Part shown: one piece after another, positions 7,373-17,624 of the stretch
Layout of the letters: each line of letters opens with the position of its first letter
Numbering within the stretch: the stretch's first letter is position 1
Assembly (NCBI GenBank): GCA_014240165.1
Contig: JAAZXM010000041.1
Coordinates: 1-34,776 of the forward strand
Source: Myxococcales bacterium
GTDB lineage: Bacteria; Myxococcota_A; UBA9160; UBA4427
Reading direction: 5' to 3'
DNA length: 34,776 bases
Program-made: the position numbers and the translations under genes
The notes under the pieces: generated by a model
Told to the model about the DNA's origin: nothing
The model's input: the letters and a program-made list of their open reading frames with translations, nothing else
Databases searched by the model: none

Positions 7373-9083
7373 GGCTGTTGTCTCCTGATCCGGGCAATCT
7401 CAGCCGAAAGGTCGTTCCCCCTTCTCGGCTCTCGACTCGAATCGAACCTCCGTGGCCCTCAACGACTCGGTGAACCGTGGCCAGTCCCAGGCCCGTTCCC
7501 TCGTCCTTGGTGGTGAAGAAGGGTTCGAAAATTCGCTCTTGATCCTCGGGCAAAATGCCCACACCGGAATCAGAAATCGCAATTTCCAACTGCCGGTGAC
7601 ACTTTTCGTCGCTCCCTTCCTCTTTGCGGCCATCCCGGTGCCAATCTTGAGCCTCATCGTCCGCCACCGGGCTCACCGAGAGTTTCAGACTTCCCCCTTT
7701 CGGCATGGCGTGGACGGCATTGATGGCCAGATTCCACAACACCTGCTTGAGCTGGCTGCGATCGGCCATGACTTCTAGCCCCTCGGGGCCCGAACAGTGC
7801 ACATCCACATCATCGGGCTTGGACGCCTCCAGCAATTCCTTCATCTCTTCGAGTACGGCCCGGACAGGCACCGCTTCCAATTCAGGGGGCACCGGCCGCG
7901 AATATTGAAGGAATTGACCGATCAGGTTGTTCAATCGCTCGGTCTCCCGGAGAACGATTTCCATCAAGCGATCGGCATCGGCCCGCTCGGCGGCGGGGCC
8001 CACCTGGCCCTGGTTGAGTATCTGAATCGAACCCGAAATCGAGGCCAGGGGGTTCCGAATCTCGTGGGCCATCTTGGCCGCCATCTCTCCCACTGCGGCC
8101 AGGCGCTCCTTGCTCCGGAGTTCTCGCTCCATGGCGGCCACCGCCGTCACGTTCTGAAAGATCACGACATGCCCGCGCTGGGCCCGGTCGGCTCCCCTCA
8201 GAATCGAAGCGGCAACCCCCAGAAAGAGATCTTCCCCTCGCGCATTCGCATAGGGGATACGCGCGCGCGATACCGGCCTCGGGTGGGACGGACGGGCGGA
8301 TTCGGCGACGATCTTCCCGCTGCCGGGAAGGATCTCATCGAGAGGCTTCCCAAGCACATGGGCACTCGGAAGCCCGGTGATGCGCTCGGCCTCGGGGTTG
8401 AAGGATGTGATTCGGCCAAGCTCGTCGGTGGTCACCAGGCCGCTCATGATGCTGACCACGGTCTGCTCGTAGAGCTCGCGCAGTTCGCCGAGATCCGAGG
8501 TCTTCTTATCCAGCGCCCTGCCCGTCCGATTCAACTCGCGAGAGAGAAAACTGGCCAACACGGCGACCAGGAAGACAGCGCTCACCCGCACGGTCCACGC
8601 CGCCGCCAGCACCGAGAGCGGCGCCCGGGCGAAATCGGCGCCATAACTCTCCACCCACCCCGCATGGGCAGCCACGATCAGGGCGCCGTAGCTGAGGCTG
8701 CTCAGGCCAGCAGAGACCATCGCGCCCTGGCGCCGGTACAGCATCGCGGCGTAAATGGTCACGATCAGGTAGAGAAAGGTGAAGACCGAATCGGGGTCGC
8801 CGGAGAAATGCACCAGCGATGTCACCATGGCGACATCCAGGCCGATCTGGCTCAAGGTGAAGAAATCGGTCCGCCCCATGCCGCGAAGCCACAGCGCGCT
8901 GGCCAGAACGCTTGCGAAGCCCAGGGCCACCGTGAGGTAGAGACCCTGCCGGGCGCCTTCAGGAAGCCCGCCGCTCGCCCAATCCAGGCCCAATACGATG
9001 GCCAGGCTCAGGACACCCAGGCCCACCCGGGCGATCAAGATCCGCGCAAGGTACGCCCGACTATTGGGATCGCTGGAACTCAA
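7362..9083 (-). CDS. pilS: Membrane sensor histidine kinase PilS
   Basis: This 573-residue kinase has about six membrane helices within residues 12-182, a PAS domain at about 203-315, a HisKA domain with phospho-acceptor His340 (AHEIRNPLAS), and an ATPase domain with the N box near 451-455, DSGVG (505-509) and GTGLGL (529-534). The start is TTG at 9083 preceded by GGGGGGAAG; no ATG occurs until residue 69, inside the membrane region. PilS senses membrane pilin in known systems and phosphorylates PilR. Residues about 473-496 form a charged insert (Asp/Glu/Lys/His-rich) between the N box and the G1 box, which I do not recognise from PilS proteins. Confidence 0.9.
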   Translation of the reverse strand: MSSSDPNSRAYLARILIARVGLGVLSLAIVLGLDWASGGLPEGARQGLYLTVALGFASVLASALWLRGMGRTDFFTLSQIGLDVAMVTSLVHFSGDPDSVFTFLYLIVTIYAAMLYRRQGAMVSAGLSSLSYGALIVAAHAGWVESYGADFARAPLSVLAAAWTVRVSAVFLVAVLASFLSRELNRTGRALDKKTSDLGELRELYEQTVVSIMSGLVTTDELGRITSFNPEAERITGLPSAHVLGKPLDEILPGSGKIVAESARPSHPRPVSRARIPYANARGEDLFLGVAASILRGADRAQRGHVVIFQNVTAVAAMERELRSKERLAAVGEMAAKMAHEIRNPLASISGSIQILNQGQVGPAAERADADRLMEIVLRETERLNNLIGQFLQYSRPVPPELEAVPVRAVLEEMKELLEASKPDDVDVHCSGPEGLEVMADRSQLKQVLWNLAINAVHAMPKGGSLKLSVSPVADDEAQDWHRDGRKEEGSDEKCHRQLEIAISDSGVGILPEDQERIFEPFFTTKDEGTGLGLATVHRVVEGHGGSIRVESREGGTTFRLRLPGSGDNSHEA

Positions 9084-9140
9084 ATCTTCCCCCCGGATGA
9101 GCCGAATCCTGCAGCGGCAGCATCAGCCCTGCGCGCCGTC

Positions 9141-10352
9141 TCAGCGAATGGAATCCGCGATGGTGAAGATGGGCAAATACATGGCGATGAGAATCGTCCC
9201 GATGGATCCACCCATGAAAACCATCATGACCGGCTCGAGCATCGATGTCAGCGCAGCCACGGCTGTATCCACCTCGTCGTCGTAAAAATCGGCGATCTTC
9301 GTGAGCATGATTTCCATCGAACCCGTTTCCTCACCCACCGCAACCATTTGCACCATCATGCCAGGGAAAACACGTGAGTTCTGGAGGGGTTCAGCGATCG
9401 TCTTCCCTTCGGAGATGGACGCCCGGGTCGCCTGTAACTCCTCCTCGATGATCATATTCCCCGCGGTTCGGGCCACGATCTCGAGACCGTCGAGGATCGG
9501 AACACCACTGGAGATCATCGTCCCCAGGGTGCGCGTAAAGCGGGCAACAGCGACCTTCTTGATGATGTTCCCGAAAACGGGAAGCCGAAGAGCCACCTTA
9601 TCCGTCAGATAACGAAACCGCGGAACCCGAGCGCGCGCCTGGTTGAAAGCGGCAAAGCCGACGATCACCGCGCCGAGCAGGTATTGAACGTTCGCTTGGA
9701 GCCATTCACTCAGGTTGATGACCATCACCGTGGGACCCGGGAGGGTGCCTCCGAAATCCTCAAACATCTTCTGAAAAACAGGAATCACCTTGACCAGGAG
9801 AAGCACGATACAGGCGACAGCAACCGTGGATACCGTGGCGGGGTAGACCATCGCCCCCTTCAATTGGCGTGTGAGCTTGTCCTGCTTCTCTAGCTGAACC
9901 GCGAGCCGGTTCAGAATAGTGTCGAGAATGCCGCCCACTTCGCCGGCGGCCACAAGATTGACGTAGAGTGAATCGAATACCTTCGGATGCTTGCCGAGGG
10001 CCTCCGCGAAGGTCGAACCCGACTCGACATCGGCGCGCACCGCCTCGATGGTGCGCTTGAAGGTAGAATTCTCCTGCTGGTCGCCAAGGATGTGCAGGCA
10101 TTGCACCAGGGGCAAGCCCGCATCCACCATCACGGAGAACTGCCGCGTAAAGACGACCAGGTCTTTGACCGTCACCTTCGGCTGGAGGAAGGTGAAGATC
10201 TCGGCGATATCCTTGGGCTTTTCCTTTACCTTGCTCGGAATGATGCCCTGGGAACGAAGCTGGGCTGTGGCGACATCGGCGCTCTTCGCCTCCATCTCGC
10301 CCTTGCGGACGCCGCCGTCCCGGGTTCGACCCGCCCAGACGTAAACTCCCAT
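9141..10352 (-). CDS. pilC: Type IV pilus inner-membrane platform protein PilC
   Basis: This 403-residue protein has the two repeated GspF/PilC cytoplasmic domains (about 65-190 and 270-390) and three membrane helices (about 170-190, 225-245, 375-395). The family hallmarks FTRQFSVMVDAGLPLVQ and FTRTLGTMISSGVPILDGL start each repeat. PilC is the membrane platform that the PilB and PilT motors turn to add or remove pilins. The start ATG has a GGGGGGTGA upstream. It follows pilT by 75 bp and precedes pilS by 57 bp on one likely transcript. Confidence 0.95.
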   Translation of the reverse strand: MGVYVWAGRTRDGGVRKGEMEAKSADVATAQLRSQGIIPSKVKEKPKDIAEIFTFLQPKVTVKDLVVFTRQFSVMVDAGLPLVQCLHILGDQQENSTFKRTIEAVRADVESGSTFAEALGKHPKVFDSLYVNLVAAGEVGGILDTILNRLAVQLEKQDKLTRQLKGAMVYPATVSTVAVACIVLLLVKVIPVFQKMFEDFGGTLPGPTVMVINLSEWLQANVQYLLGAVIVGFAAFNQARARVPRFRYLTDKVALRLPVFGNIIKKVAVARFTRTLGTMISSGVPILDGLEIVARTAGNMIIEEELQATRASISEGKTIAEPLQNSRVFPGMMVQMVAVGEETGSMEIMLTKIADFYDDEVDTAVAALTSMLEPVMMVFMGGSIGTILIAMYLPIFTIADSIR

Positions 10353-10427
10353 GCTCTCACCCCCCAGCCACCCTCAGGCGGCCCCGTCTTCCCCGAATAG
10401 CGCACGACTCGCCGCCACCCGATTCCA

Positions 10428-11531
10428 TCAGCCAGCCGCTGCCTTCCTGTCAGGCAACGCCGCGGGGGTCAACCCGGCGACGAGCTTTTTCAGCTCTTCG
10501 ACGTCCGGGCTCCGCCCCATGGCGTCGTCCATGGTAACCGCCCTAGAGGCGACATGGCCTGCAAGCGATTGATTCATCGTCTGCATGCCGAATTTTCCCT
10601 GACCAATCTGCATCGAGGAATACACCTGATGGATCTTGTCCTCGCGGATCAGGTTACGGATCGCTGCATTGGGCACCATCACCTCGAGGGCGAGCGCCCT
10701 GCCCTTGCCACTGGCGAGGGGAAGAAGCGTCTGTGAGAGCACGCCCTCCAGAACGAAGGAAAGCTGCTGGCGGATCTGAGATTGCTGATAGGGTGGAAAA
10801 ACATCCACGATCCGGTTGATCGACTGGACCGCCGAATTCGTGTGCAGAGTCGCAAAGGCCAAGTGGCCGGTCTCCGCCACCGTCAGCGCCGCTTCGATCG
10901 TTTCGAGGTCGCGGAGCTCGCCGATCAAACAGACATCGGGGTCCTGCCGCAGGATGTATTTGAGCGCGTTCTTGAAACTACTCGTGTCCGCACCGATCTC
11001 GCGCTGATTAACCACGCAGGATTTATGCCCATGGAGATACTCAATGGGGTCCTCGATGGTCACGATATGTTCGTTTCGCTCCTGGTTGATCTTGTCGATA
11101 ATCGTGGCCAACGTGGTCGACTTGCCCGAGCCCGTCGGGCCGGTGACCAGCACCAGGCCGCGCGGCTTGCGCGAAAGCTCCTCCACCACCGGGGGAAGCC
11201 CCAACTCGTCGAAGCCGAGGATCTTGAAGGGAATCGCCCGAAACGCGCCGGCGACATTCCCCCGCTGAACGAAGACATTGCCGCGAAAGCGCGAGAGCTT
11301 CTGGACACCGAAGGAAAGATCGAGCTCGTTGTGCTCTTCGAACTCATGCTTCTGGGAGTCCGTCAAGATCGAATAGCAGAGCTTCTTCGTCTCCTGGGGT
11401 GTCAAAGCGGGCAGCTTGAGCGGGCGCAACTTGCCGTCGATCCGCAACTGCGGCGGCGTCCCGCTCGTGATATGAAGATCACTCGCGCCCTGCTCGATCA
11501 TCGCGTTGAGAAGTTGATGCATATTGGCCAT
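10428..11531 (-). CDS. pilT: Pilus retraction ATPase PilT
   Basis: This 367-residue hexameric motor has Walker A GPTGSGKS (131-138), Walker B LIGELRD, the His box HLAFATLHTN, and the C-terminal AIRNLIRE signature that marks PilT and is needed for retraction. That signature separates it from PilB. It drives pilus depolymerisation, twitching motility and force generation at the inner membrane. It begins with ATG 35 bp after the pilB stop and ends 75 bp before pilC. Confidence 0.96.
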   Translation of the reverse strand: MANMHQLLNAMIEQGASDLHITSGTPPQLRIDGKLRPLKLPALTPQETKKLCYSILTDSQKHEFEEHNELDLSFGVQKLSRFRGNVFVQRGNVAGAFRAIPFKILGFDELGLPPVVEELSRKPRGLVLVTGPTGSGKSTTLATIIDKINQERNEHIVTIEDPIEYLHGHKSCVVNQREIGADTSSFKNALKYILRQDPDVCLIGELRDLETIEAALTVAETGHLAFATLHTNSAVQSINRIVDVFPPYQQSQIRQQLSFVLEGVLSQTLLPLASGKGRALALEVMVPNAAIRNLIREDKIHQVYSSMQIGQGKFGMQTMNQSLAGHVASRAVTMDDAMGRSPDVEELKKLVAGLTPAALPDRKAAAG

Positions 11532-11566
11532 CGGATTACCGCCCCTGGTTCGTAGAATGTGAACCT

Positions 11567-13270
<1,704 letters not shown>

Positions 13271-13377
13271 GAACTGTGTCCCTTCCTCGGGCTGGCTTTC
13301 GGCATCTCCCAACCGGCCGCTCGACTCAGCGGCGCGCCGGCACCGAGCGCGTTCCCCGAGCCAGTCGCTCCGCATTG

Positions 13378-13393
13378 GCAAATAAGCCGCCAA
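13378..13393 (-). promoter_or_regulatory. Sigma-54 (-24/-12) promoter upstream of pilB
   Basis: On the minus strand the 16 bases TTGGCGGCTTATTTGC fit the sigma-54 consensus: TGGC with GG at 13391-13390, ten bases, then GC at 13379-13378 within TTTGC. The predicted transcript start is near 13366, about 96 bases before the pilB TTG. The GG-N10-GC spacing is exact. PilR and possibly other enhancer-binding proteins could act here. The same bases form a short palindrome, TTGGC and GCCAA around nine bases. Confidence 0.6.
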
Positions 13394-13429
13394 CCCTGCG
13401 GATTTCTATCGGCCTCTCGCTGGGGAACT

Positions 13430-14545
13430 TTACTGCGACCGTCGGCCCAACTCAAAGAGACTCACCCGGCCCAGGGCCAGATAGAGGGCCCCCTGGGCCG
13501 TCAGGGTGAGCCAGAAAATGAACCAGACCACTACCCCCATGGCGAGCGCCGTGGCCTTTGCCACCCCAAAAGGCACCAGAACGGCCGTGAAAGCCAACTG
13601 ATAAGGGCCGATGAAACCCGGTGCCGACGGAATGGCCACCGCCGCCCCCAAGGCACCCAGCAGGATCCACGCATGCACTACGGTTTCCCACGGACCACCC
13701 AGGTGGACATCGAAAAAATAAAATCCCAGCAGAATGGGCGCGGTCCCGGTGACGAGCCAGATCAGAACCGAGTGCAAACCAATCCAGAACAGGTGGGATC
13801 CGCCGTGCAATGCACCCAAGCCGCGAATGAAATTGCGCATCCCCTCCTCCACCGCCTGCTGGAAGCGAACCGGGAGCGGCCGCGCGCAGGCCCGAACCAG
13901 CGCGATCCCCATCTCGGGCGCCATCCGCAACAGAACCAGCAGCGCCACGGGCGCCGCCGCCGCGGGAAGCAGGAATACTGAGCCCTGGCCAAGAATCCGG
14001 GCCAATTCGGATGGGCCCTCGGGATCCGCCGGGGCCGCGGAGACCAGGTAGGCGAGCCCCCCAAGGGACATCGCCAACACGGTCACCGCATCGAGCACAC
14101 GCTCGAGGGCCACCGTACCCACCACCGCACCCAGGGGATGACCCGAGTCGCGGGCCAGGGTCCACGCGCGAACCAATTCTCCAACACGCAGGGGAAGCAG
14201 GTTGTTGGCCATGAAACCCAGGGCCGTGGAGCGATAGAGCATGCCCCGGGGCACCTCCGAGAGCGGACGCACCAGATGACGCCAGCGCAGGGCCCGAAAG
14301 TAGACGCTGAGCAAGTAGCACGGGGCCGAAAGCACGAGCAGACCCCAGAAATCAGAACCCCGGATGGCCTCGGTCACTTCCGCCAGGGGAATCCCGCGCG
14401 CGGCCAGCCAGATACAGAAGAGGGTCACCCCGACGCTGGCCCAGACCCGCCAATTCGACCAACTCGGCATCTTGAGCGGCGGGCCCTGCCCCGACGCTGA
14501 GTCAAAAGCGCTTGGGTCGGGGCCCGGGTCCGGGACTTCGCTCAC
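13430..14545 (-). CDS. Flippase-like integral membrane protein (LPG synthase TM / UPF0104 family)
   Basis: This 371-residue protein starts at GTG 14545, overlapping the ribF stop as GTGA; the frame extends upstream to a TTG at 14596 without a better site. About 20 Pro/Asp-rich residues precede about eight membrane helices. The family hallmark GFMANNLLPLRVGELVRAW, followed by VALERVLDAV, places it in the lysylphosphatidylglycerol synthase transmembrane domain family. Members without the catalytic MprF domain are thought to move lipids or lipid-linked sugars across the membrane, but the substrate here is unknown. Its gene order (ribF upstream, pilB downstream) gives no functional hint. Confidence 0.8.
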   Translation of the reverse strand: MSEVPDPGPDPSAFDSASGQGPPLKMPSWSNWRVWASVGVTLFCIWLAARGIPLAEVTEAIRGSDFWGLLVLSAPCYLLSVYFRALRWRHLVRPLSEVPRGMLYRSTALGFMANNLLPLRVGELVRAWTLARDSGHPLGAVVGTVALERVLDAVTVLAMSLGGLAYLVSAAPADPEGPSELARILGQGSVFLLPAAAAPVALLVLLRMAPEMGIALVRACARPLPVRFQQAVEEGMRNFIRGLGALHGGSHLFWIGLHSVLIWLVTGTAPILLGFYFFDVHLGGPWETVVHAWILLGALGAAVAIPSAPGFIGPYQLAFTAVLVPFGVAKATALAMGVVVWFIFWLTLTAQGALYLALGRVSLFELGRRSQ

Positions 14546-15534
14546 GGGTCGGGTTCTTCCGCGGCGGCGCCCTCGATCGGCTGGTTCCTCAGCCAAACCC
14601 TTGAAGCTTCGACGTCTCGCGCGATCTGGGCCTTGAGATCATCCAGGGAGGCGAAACGTTCTTCACCGCGCAAGCGAGCAAGGAAATCAAATTCGACCTT
14701 ACGGCCGTAGACATCACCGGCGAAATCCAGGAGATGAGCCTCCGCGACCAGGCTGCGCTGATCGTCAAAGGTCGGGCGGTAACCGAGGTTTGTCACTGCG
14801 GGGAGAACTTCCCCGCGACCGGGCTCGCCGCCATCCAAGAACCGAACCGCGCAGACGTAGACGCCCGGGCTGGGCAAGGTCTCGTTGTCCGGGGCCAGGT
14901 TGGCCGTCGGAAACCCCATATCCCTGCCGCGCTTCATCCCCTCGACGATGCTCCCCCGAACGCTGAAGGGCCGCCCCAACAATGAGAGGACTTCTTCCAC
15001 GAGCCCCTCCGCGAGCAGATCGCGAATGCGCGTCGAGTTGACATCTCGGCCGCCCAGCGTGACCTCGGGGATGATGGTGACGGAAAATCCCAATTGGGGA
15101 CCGGTATCCGTCAGCAGGCGCATGGATCCCTCGCGATCCTTGCCGAAATGAAAGTCGTACCCGACATAGACCTCCGCCGGTGCGATCCGGTTGTGCACAT
15201 ACTCGGTCACGAATTCCAGGGGGGGCGTCCGGGCGAAGGCGAGATCGAAGGGCTCCACCACCAGAACGTCGATCCCCGAGGCTTCCACCAATTCGATCTT
15301 CTGCTCGAGGGTGGTGAGCAAACTGGGCGAGCGATCCGGTTGGAGAACCTTGCGGGGATGGGGTTCGAACGTATACAGAACAGCCTCCCCCGACAGGGAG
15401 CGCGCGCGGGAAATCACCTTCTCAAGGATCGCCCGATGCCCCAGGTGCACGCCATCGAAGTTTCCGATGGTGAGAACCGGAGACTCCAATCGCCTCGAGA
15501 GCGCCCCTGTTCCGTTGACCACTTCCAAGCCCAT
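14542..15534 (-). CDS. ribF: Bifunctional riboflavin kinase / FAD synthetase RibF
   Basis: This 330-residue cytoplasmic enzyme phosphorylates riboflavin to FMN and adenylates FMN to FAD. The N-terminal FAD synthetase domain shows the nucleotidyltransferase motif GNFDGVHLGHR (about 23-33) and VTIIPEVTLGGRDVNSTRIRD split over 155-175. The C-terminal flavokinase domain shows GFPTANLAP and the YRPTFD segment. The length is normal. The ATG at 15534 is the first start in frame. The stop overlaps the start of the flippase-like gene by four bases. Confidence 0.95.
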   Translation of the reverse strand: MGLEVVNGTGALSRRLESPVLTIGNFDGVHLGHRAILEKVISRARSLSGEAVLYTFEPHPRKVLQPDRSPSLLTTLEQKIELVEASGIDVLVVEPFDLAFARTPPLEFVTEYVHNRIAPAEVYVGYDFHFGKDREGSMRLLTDTGPQLGFSVTIIPEVTLGGRDVNSTRIRDLLAEGLVEEVLSLLGRPFSVRGSIVEGMKRGRDMGFPTANLAPDNETLPSPGVYVCAVRFLDGGEPGRGEVLPAVTNLGYRPTFDDQRSLVAEAHLLDFAGDVYGRKVEFDFLARLRGEERFASLDDLKAQIARDVEASRVWLRNQPIEGAAAEEPDP

Positions 15535-15600
15535 GCTCCTCTTGGCGCCTGCATCCCTCGCCGACCCGCCCGACTTCCAGCCTCCGGATGGGCGGCTAGC

Positions 15601-15616
15601 CTATCAGAACTGATAG
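15601..15616. repeat. 7-bp inverted repeat in the hflC-ribF gap
   Basis: CTATCAG and CTGATAG pair perfectly around AA. Flanking GGGCGG (15590-15595) and CCGCCC (about 15618-15623) could lengthen the stem with a small internal loop. It lies 67 bp before the ribF start and about 78 bp after the hflC stop. It could be an operator or a terminator stem, but no T-run follows on either strand. Confidence 0.4.
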
Positions 15617-15619
15617 CCC

Positions 15620-15684
15620 GCCCTGGGAGGCGCGCGGCCCTCGCCGCTGCGTCCTCGCAGATGCCTCATCCTCGCGCCCAGGGC
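15620..15684. repeat. GC-rich stem-loop between hflC and ribF
   Basis: GCCCTGGG at 15620-15627 is exactly complementary to CCCAGGGC at 15677-15684, with a 49-base GC-rich interior. Just after hflC it may act as a 3' end structure. It has no U-tract, so a Rho-independent terminator call is not justified. Confidence 0.3.
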
Positions 15685-15693
15685 CGCCCGTCG

Positions 15694-16605
15694 CTACGGA
15701 GATCCCGAAGCGCCCCCCTTGCCGGACCCGGCCCCCTCGAAATCGAGGCTCAAGTAGCGAAGAAAATCATGGTCCGGCGACAGGACCAGGGTCGTATTTT
15801 GGTTGAGGGTCCCGCGATAGGCCTCCAGGCTGCGAAGAAACGCATAGAACTCCCGATCCTCGGTATACGCCCGGGCGTAGATGCCCGCTGCTTCGGCATC
15901 GCCCTGCCCTCGCGTGACCTCGGCGAGCGAGCGCGCTTCGGCGAGTACGGTTCGCGCCTCGCGATCCGCCCGAGCCCGAATCTCACGCGCGGCGCGCTCT
16001 CCCTTCGCCCGGTGCTCCCGGGAGATGGCCCGGCGCTGTTCTCGCATCTGATCGTAGGCCGCGGTCTTCGCCTCCATGGGGAGTTCGGTGCGATTGATGC
16101 GGACGTCGATGATCTCCACTCCCTTGGAGGCCAGGTTTGCGCTGATCTCCTTGCCGAGTGCCCCCACCAACTCAGCCCGTGCGAGCAATTCCTCCAGGGT
16201 CATGCGACCCACGGCGGCCCCCACCACGGATTTGAGCTGGCGCTGGATAACCCCCTCCGCACTGCTTGCGCCGCGGGGAAAACTTCGCCGGAACAGGAGC
16301 GGATCGTTCACCCGCCAGATCGCGTAATAATCGATGGCCAGGCGCTCGCTCTCGATTTGCATCTCCACGGGTTCCGCGTCGAGAAATTGCAGCCTCTTGT
16401 CGATGGTCAGCATCTCTTCCACAAGGGGCAATCGCCAAGTCAAGCCGGGCTCGCTGAGACTCTCCCGCCACGGCGCCCCCAGCAGGAGGGGAATCTTGTA
16501 CTCCCATTGGTTGACCACCACGGCCGGACCGATTCCGAATTGACCCGCCCAAATCGTGCCTGCGGCAGCGCCCAGCAGGAGCAGAGGCAAGAACAACCAT
16601 CTCAT
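15694..16605 (-). CDS. hflC: SPFH-domain membrane protease modulator HflC
   Basis: This 303-residue protein has an N-terminal membrane anchor (about 2-20), an SPFH domain (about 22-195, with VNQWEYKIPLLLG and IDKRLQFLDAEP) and an Ala/Arg/Glu-rich coiled coil (about 195-255). That is the HflC layout. With HflK it forms a large periplasmic-facing cage around the FtsH protease in E. coli. Its ATG overlaps the hflK stop by four bases. FtsH is not in this window. Confidence 0.88.
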   Translation of the reverse strand: MRWLFLPLLLLGAAAGTIWAGQFGIGPAVVVNQWEYKIPLLLGAPWRESLSEPGLTWRLPLVEEMLTIDKRLQFLDAEPVEMQIESERLAIDYYAIWRVNDPLLFRRSFPRGASSAEGVIQRQLKSVVGAAVGRMTLEELLARAELVGALGKEISANLASKGVEIIDVRINRTELPMEAKTAAYDQMREQRRAISREHRAKGERAAREIRARADREARTVLAEARSLAEVTRGQGDAEAAGIYARAYTEDREFYAFLRSLEAYRGTLNQNTTLVLSPDHDFLRYLSLDFEGAGSGKGGASGSP

Positions 16606-17624
16606 GGCTGACGCTCCGACGCCCCAATGCCCCCTGTCATGCGGGGTGAGGCGATGGGGATGAAGGGAAGGACCTGGGCCGCATCGCCCTCGACGATGAC
16701 CTTATCTACTCCAGGAAGAACGTTTTCCATGGCTTCCAGGTAGAGCCGACGCCGGGTGACCTCGGGAGCCAGGCGATACTCGGCCAGCAACGCCACGAAG
16801 CGCGTGCTTTCGCCGCGGGCGTCGAGAACCTTGGCTTCGCGGTACGCCTCCGAGCCCTCGCGCATCTCCGCGGCTTCAGCAAGGGATCGCTCGAGGATCT
16901 CGGCGCGCTCTCCGCGCGCCTGGTTGATGAAGCGCTCCTCGTCCTGCTGGGCGGCAGCGACCTCGCTGAACGCGGCCCGCACGCTCGCCGGCGGGTTCAC
17001 CTCCTGGAGGTTGATCTTGTCCACATGGAAAGCGACCTGGTCACCCTCGGTTTTGAAATAGCTGGCCAGGGTCTCCTCCAGAAGCCTCTGGGAAAGCACT
17101 TCGACATCGTTCTTCCGGGAGATCAGAACTTCATCCACCGTCATGCCCCCCACCACCTGCCGGACCGCGGATTGCGCCGCCTGGTGGAGAATCAACTTGG
17201 GCTCCAGCATGCCGTAAACGAAAGAATACGCGTCGCTCACCCTGTATTGCAGTTCGAAGCTGACGCTGACGATGTTCTTGTCAGCGGTCTGCATGAGAAG
17301 CCCTTCGCTCTCGCCGTCCTCAGCCTCCCCGGTGCGAATCCCGAAGACCTCGGTCCGCTGGCCTTGGGTGTTCACCTTTCGGTCCGACTCCAGTGGTTCC
17401 GGCCAATGCCAGTTCCAGCCTTCCTTGTGCTCGGTGCGAAAATTCTCACCGAGGCGAAGAATGACCGCCTCTTCGCCGAGGTCGAGTTTATAGAGACCCG
17501 TGCTGAGCCATCCGAGAATGACCCCCAGAGCCACCAACCCCAGCAGCCCATTGGTCATACTCCTGGCCGCCCCGCGCCGAATCCTTTCGGCCTTTTGCGA
17601 ATCACCCCCCCCTGCTCGGACCAA
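16602..17624 (-). CDS. hflK: SPFH-domain membrane protease modulator HflK
   Basis: This 340-residue protein has a short polar N-terminus, a membrane helix at about 25-44, an SPFH domain (about 48-235: LDLGEEAVILRLG, GWNWHWPEPLE, VNPPASVRAAFSEV) and a C-terminal helical region ending near LPFIP. The pattern is that of HflK, partner of HflC. The start is taken as TTG at 17624, directly after the slipin stop and preceded by GGGGGAAG; the only in-frame ATG is at residue 23, with AGGAG too close to it. A run of eight G residues falls within the first eight codons from the TTG. Confidence 0.85.
   Translation of the reverse strand: MVRAGGGDSQKAERIRRGAARSMTNGLLGLVALGVILGWLSTGLYKLDLGEEAVILRLGENFRTEHKEGWNWHWPEPLESDRKVNTQGQRTEVFGIRTGEAEDGESEGLLMQTADKNIVSVSFELQYRVSDAYSFVYGMLEPKLILHQAAQSAVRQVVGGMTVDEVLISRKNDVEVLSQRLLEETLASYFKTEGDQVAFHVDKINLQEVNPPASVRAAFSEVAAAQQDEERFINQARGERAEILERSLAEAAEMREGSEAYREAKVLDARGESTRFVALLAEYRLAPEVTRRRLYLEAMENVLPGVDKVIVEGDAAQVLPFIPIASPRMTGGIGASERQP

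Noticed and set aside
7797-9377. A 526-codon plus-strand open frame
   Set aside because: It lies wholly antisense to pilS and the end of pilC, has a His/Gly/Arg-rich composition typical of GC-rich shadow frames, and shows no domain.
13271-13393. Longer pilB from a TTG at 13393
   Set aside because: That codon is part of the sigma-54 promoter; the TTG at 13270 has GAGGAAGGG and gives the usual PilB N-terminus.
15094-16611. A 505-codon plus-strand open frame
   Set aside because: It is antisense to ribF and hflC, both with clear family motifs; it is a shadow.
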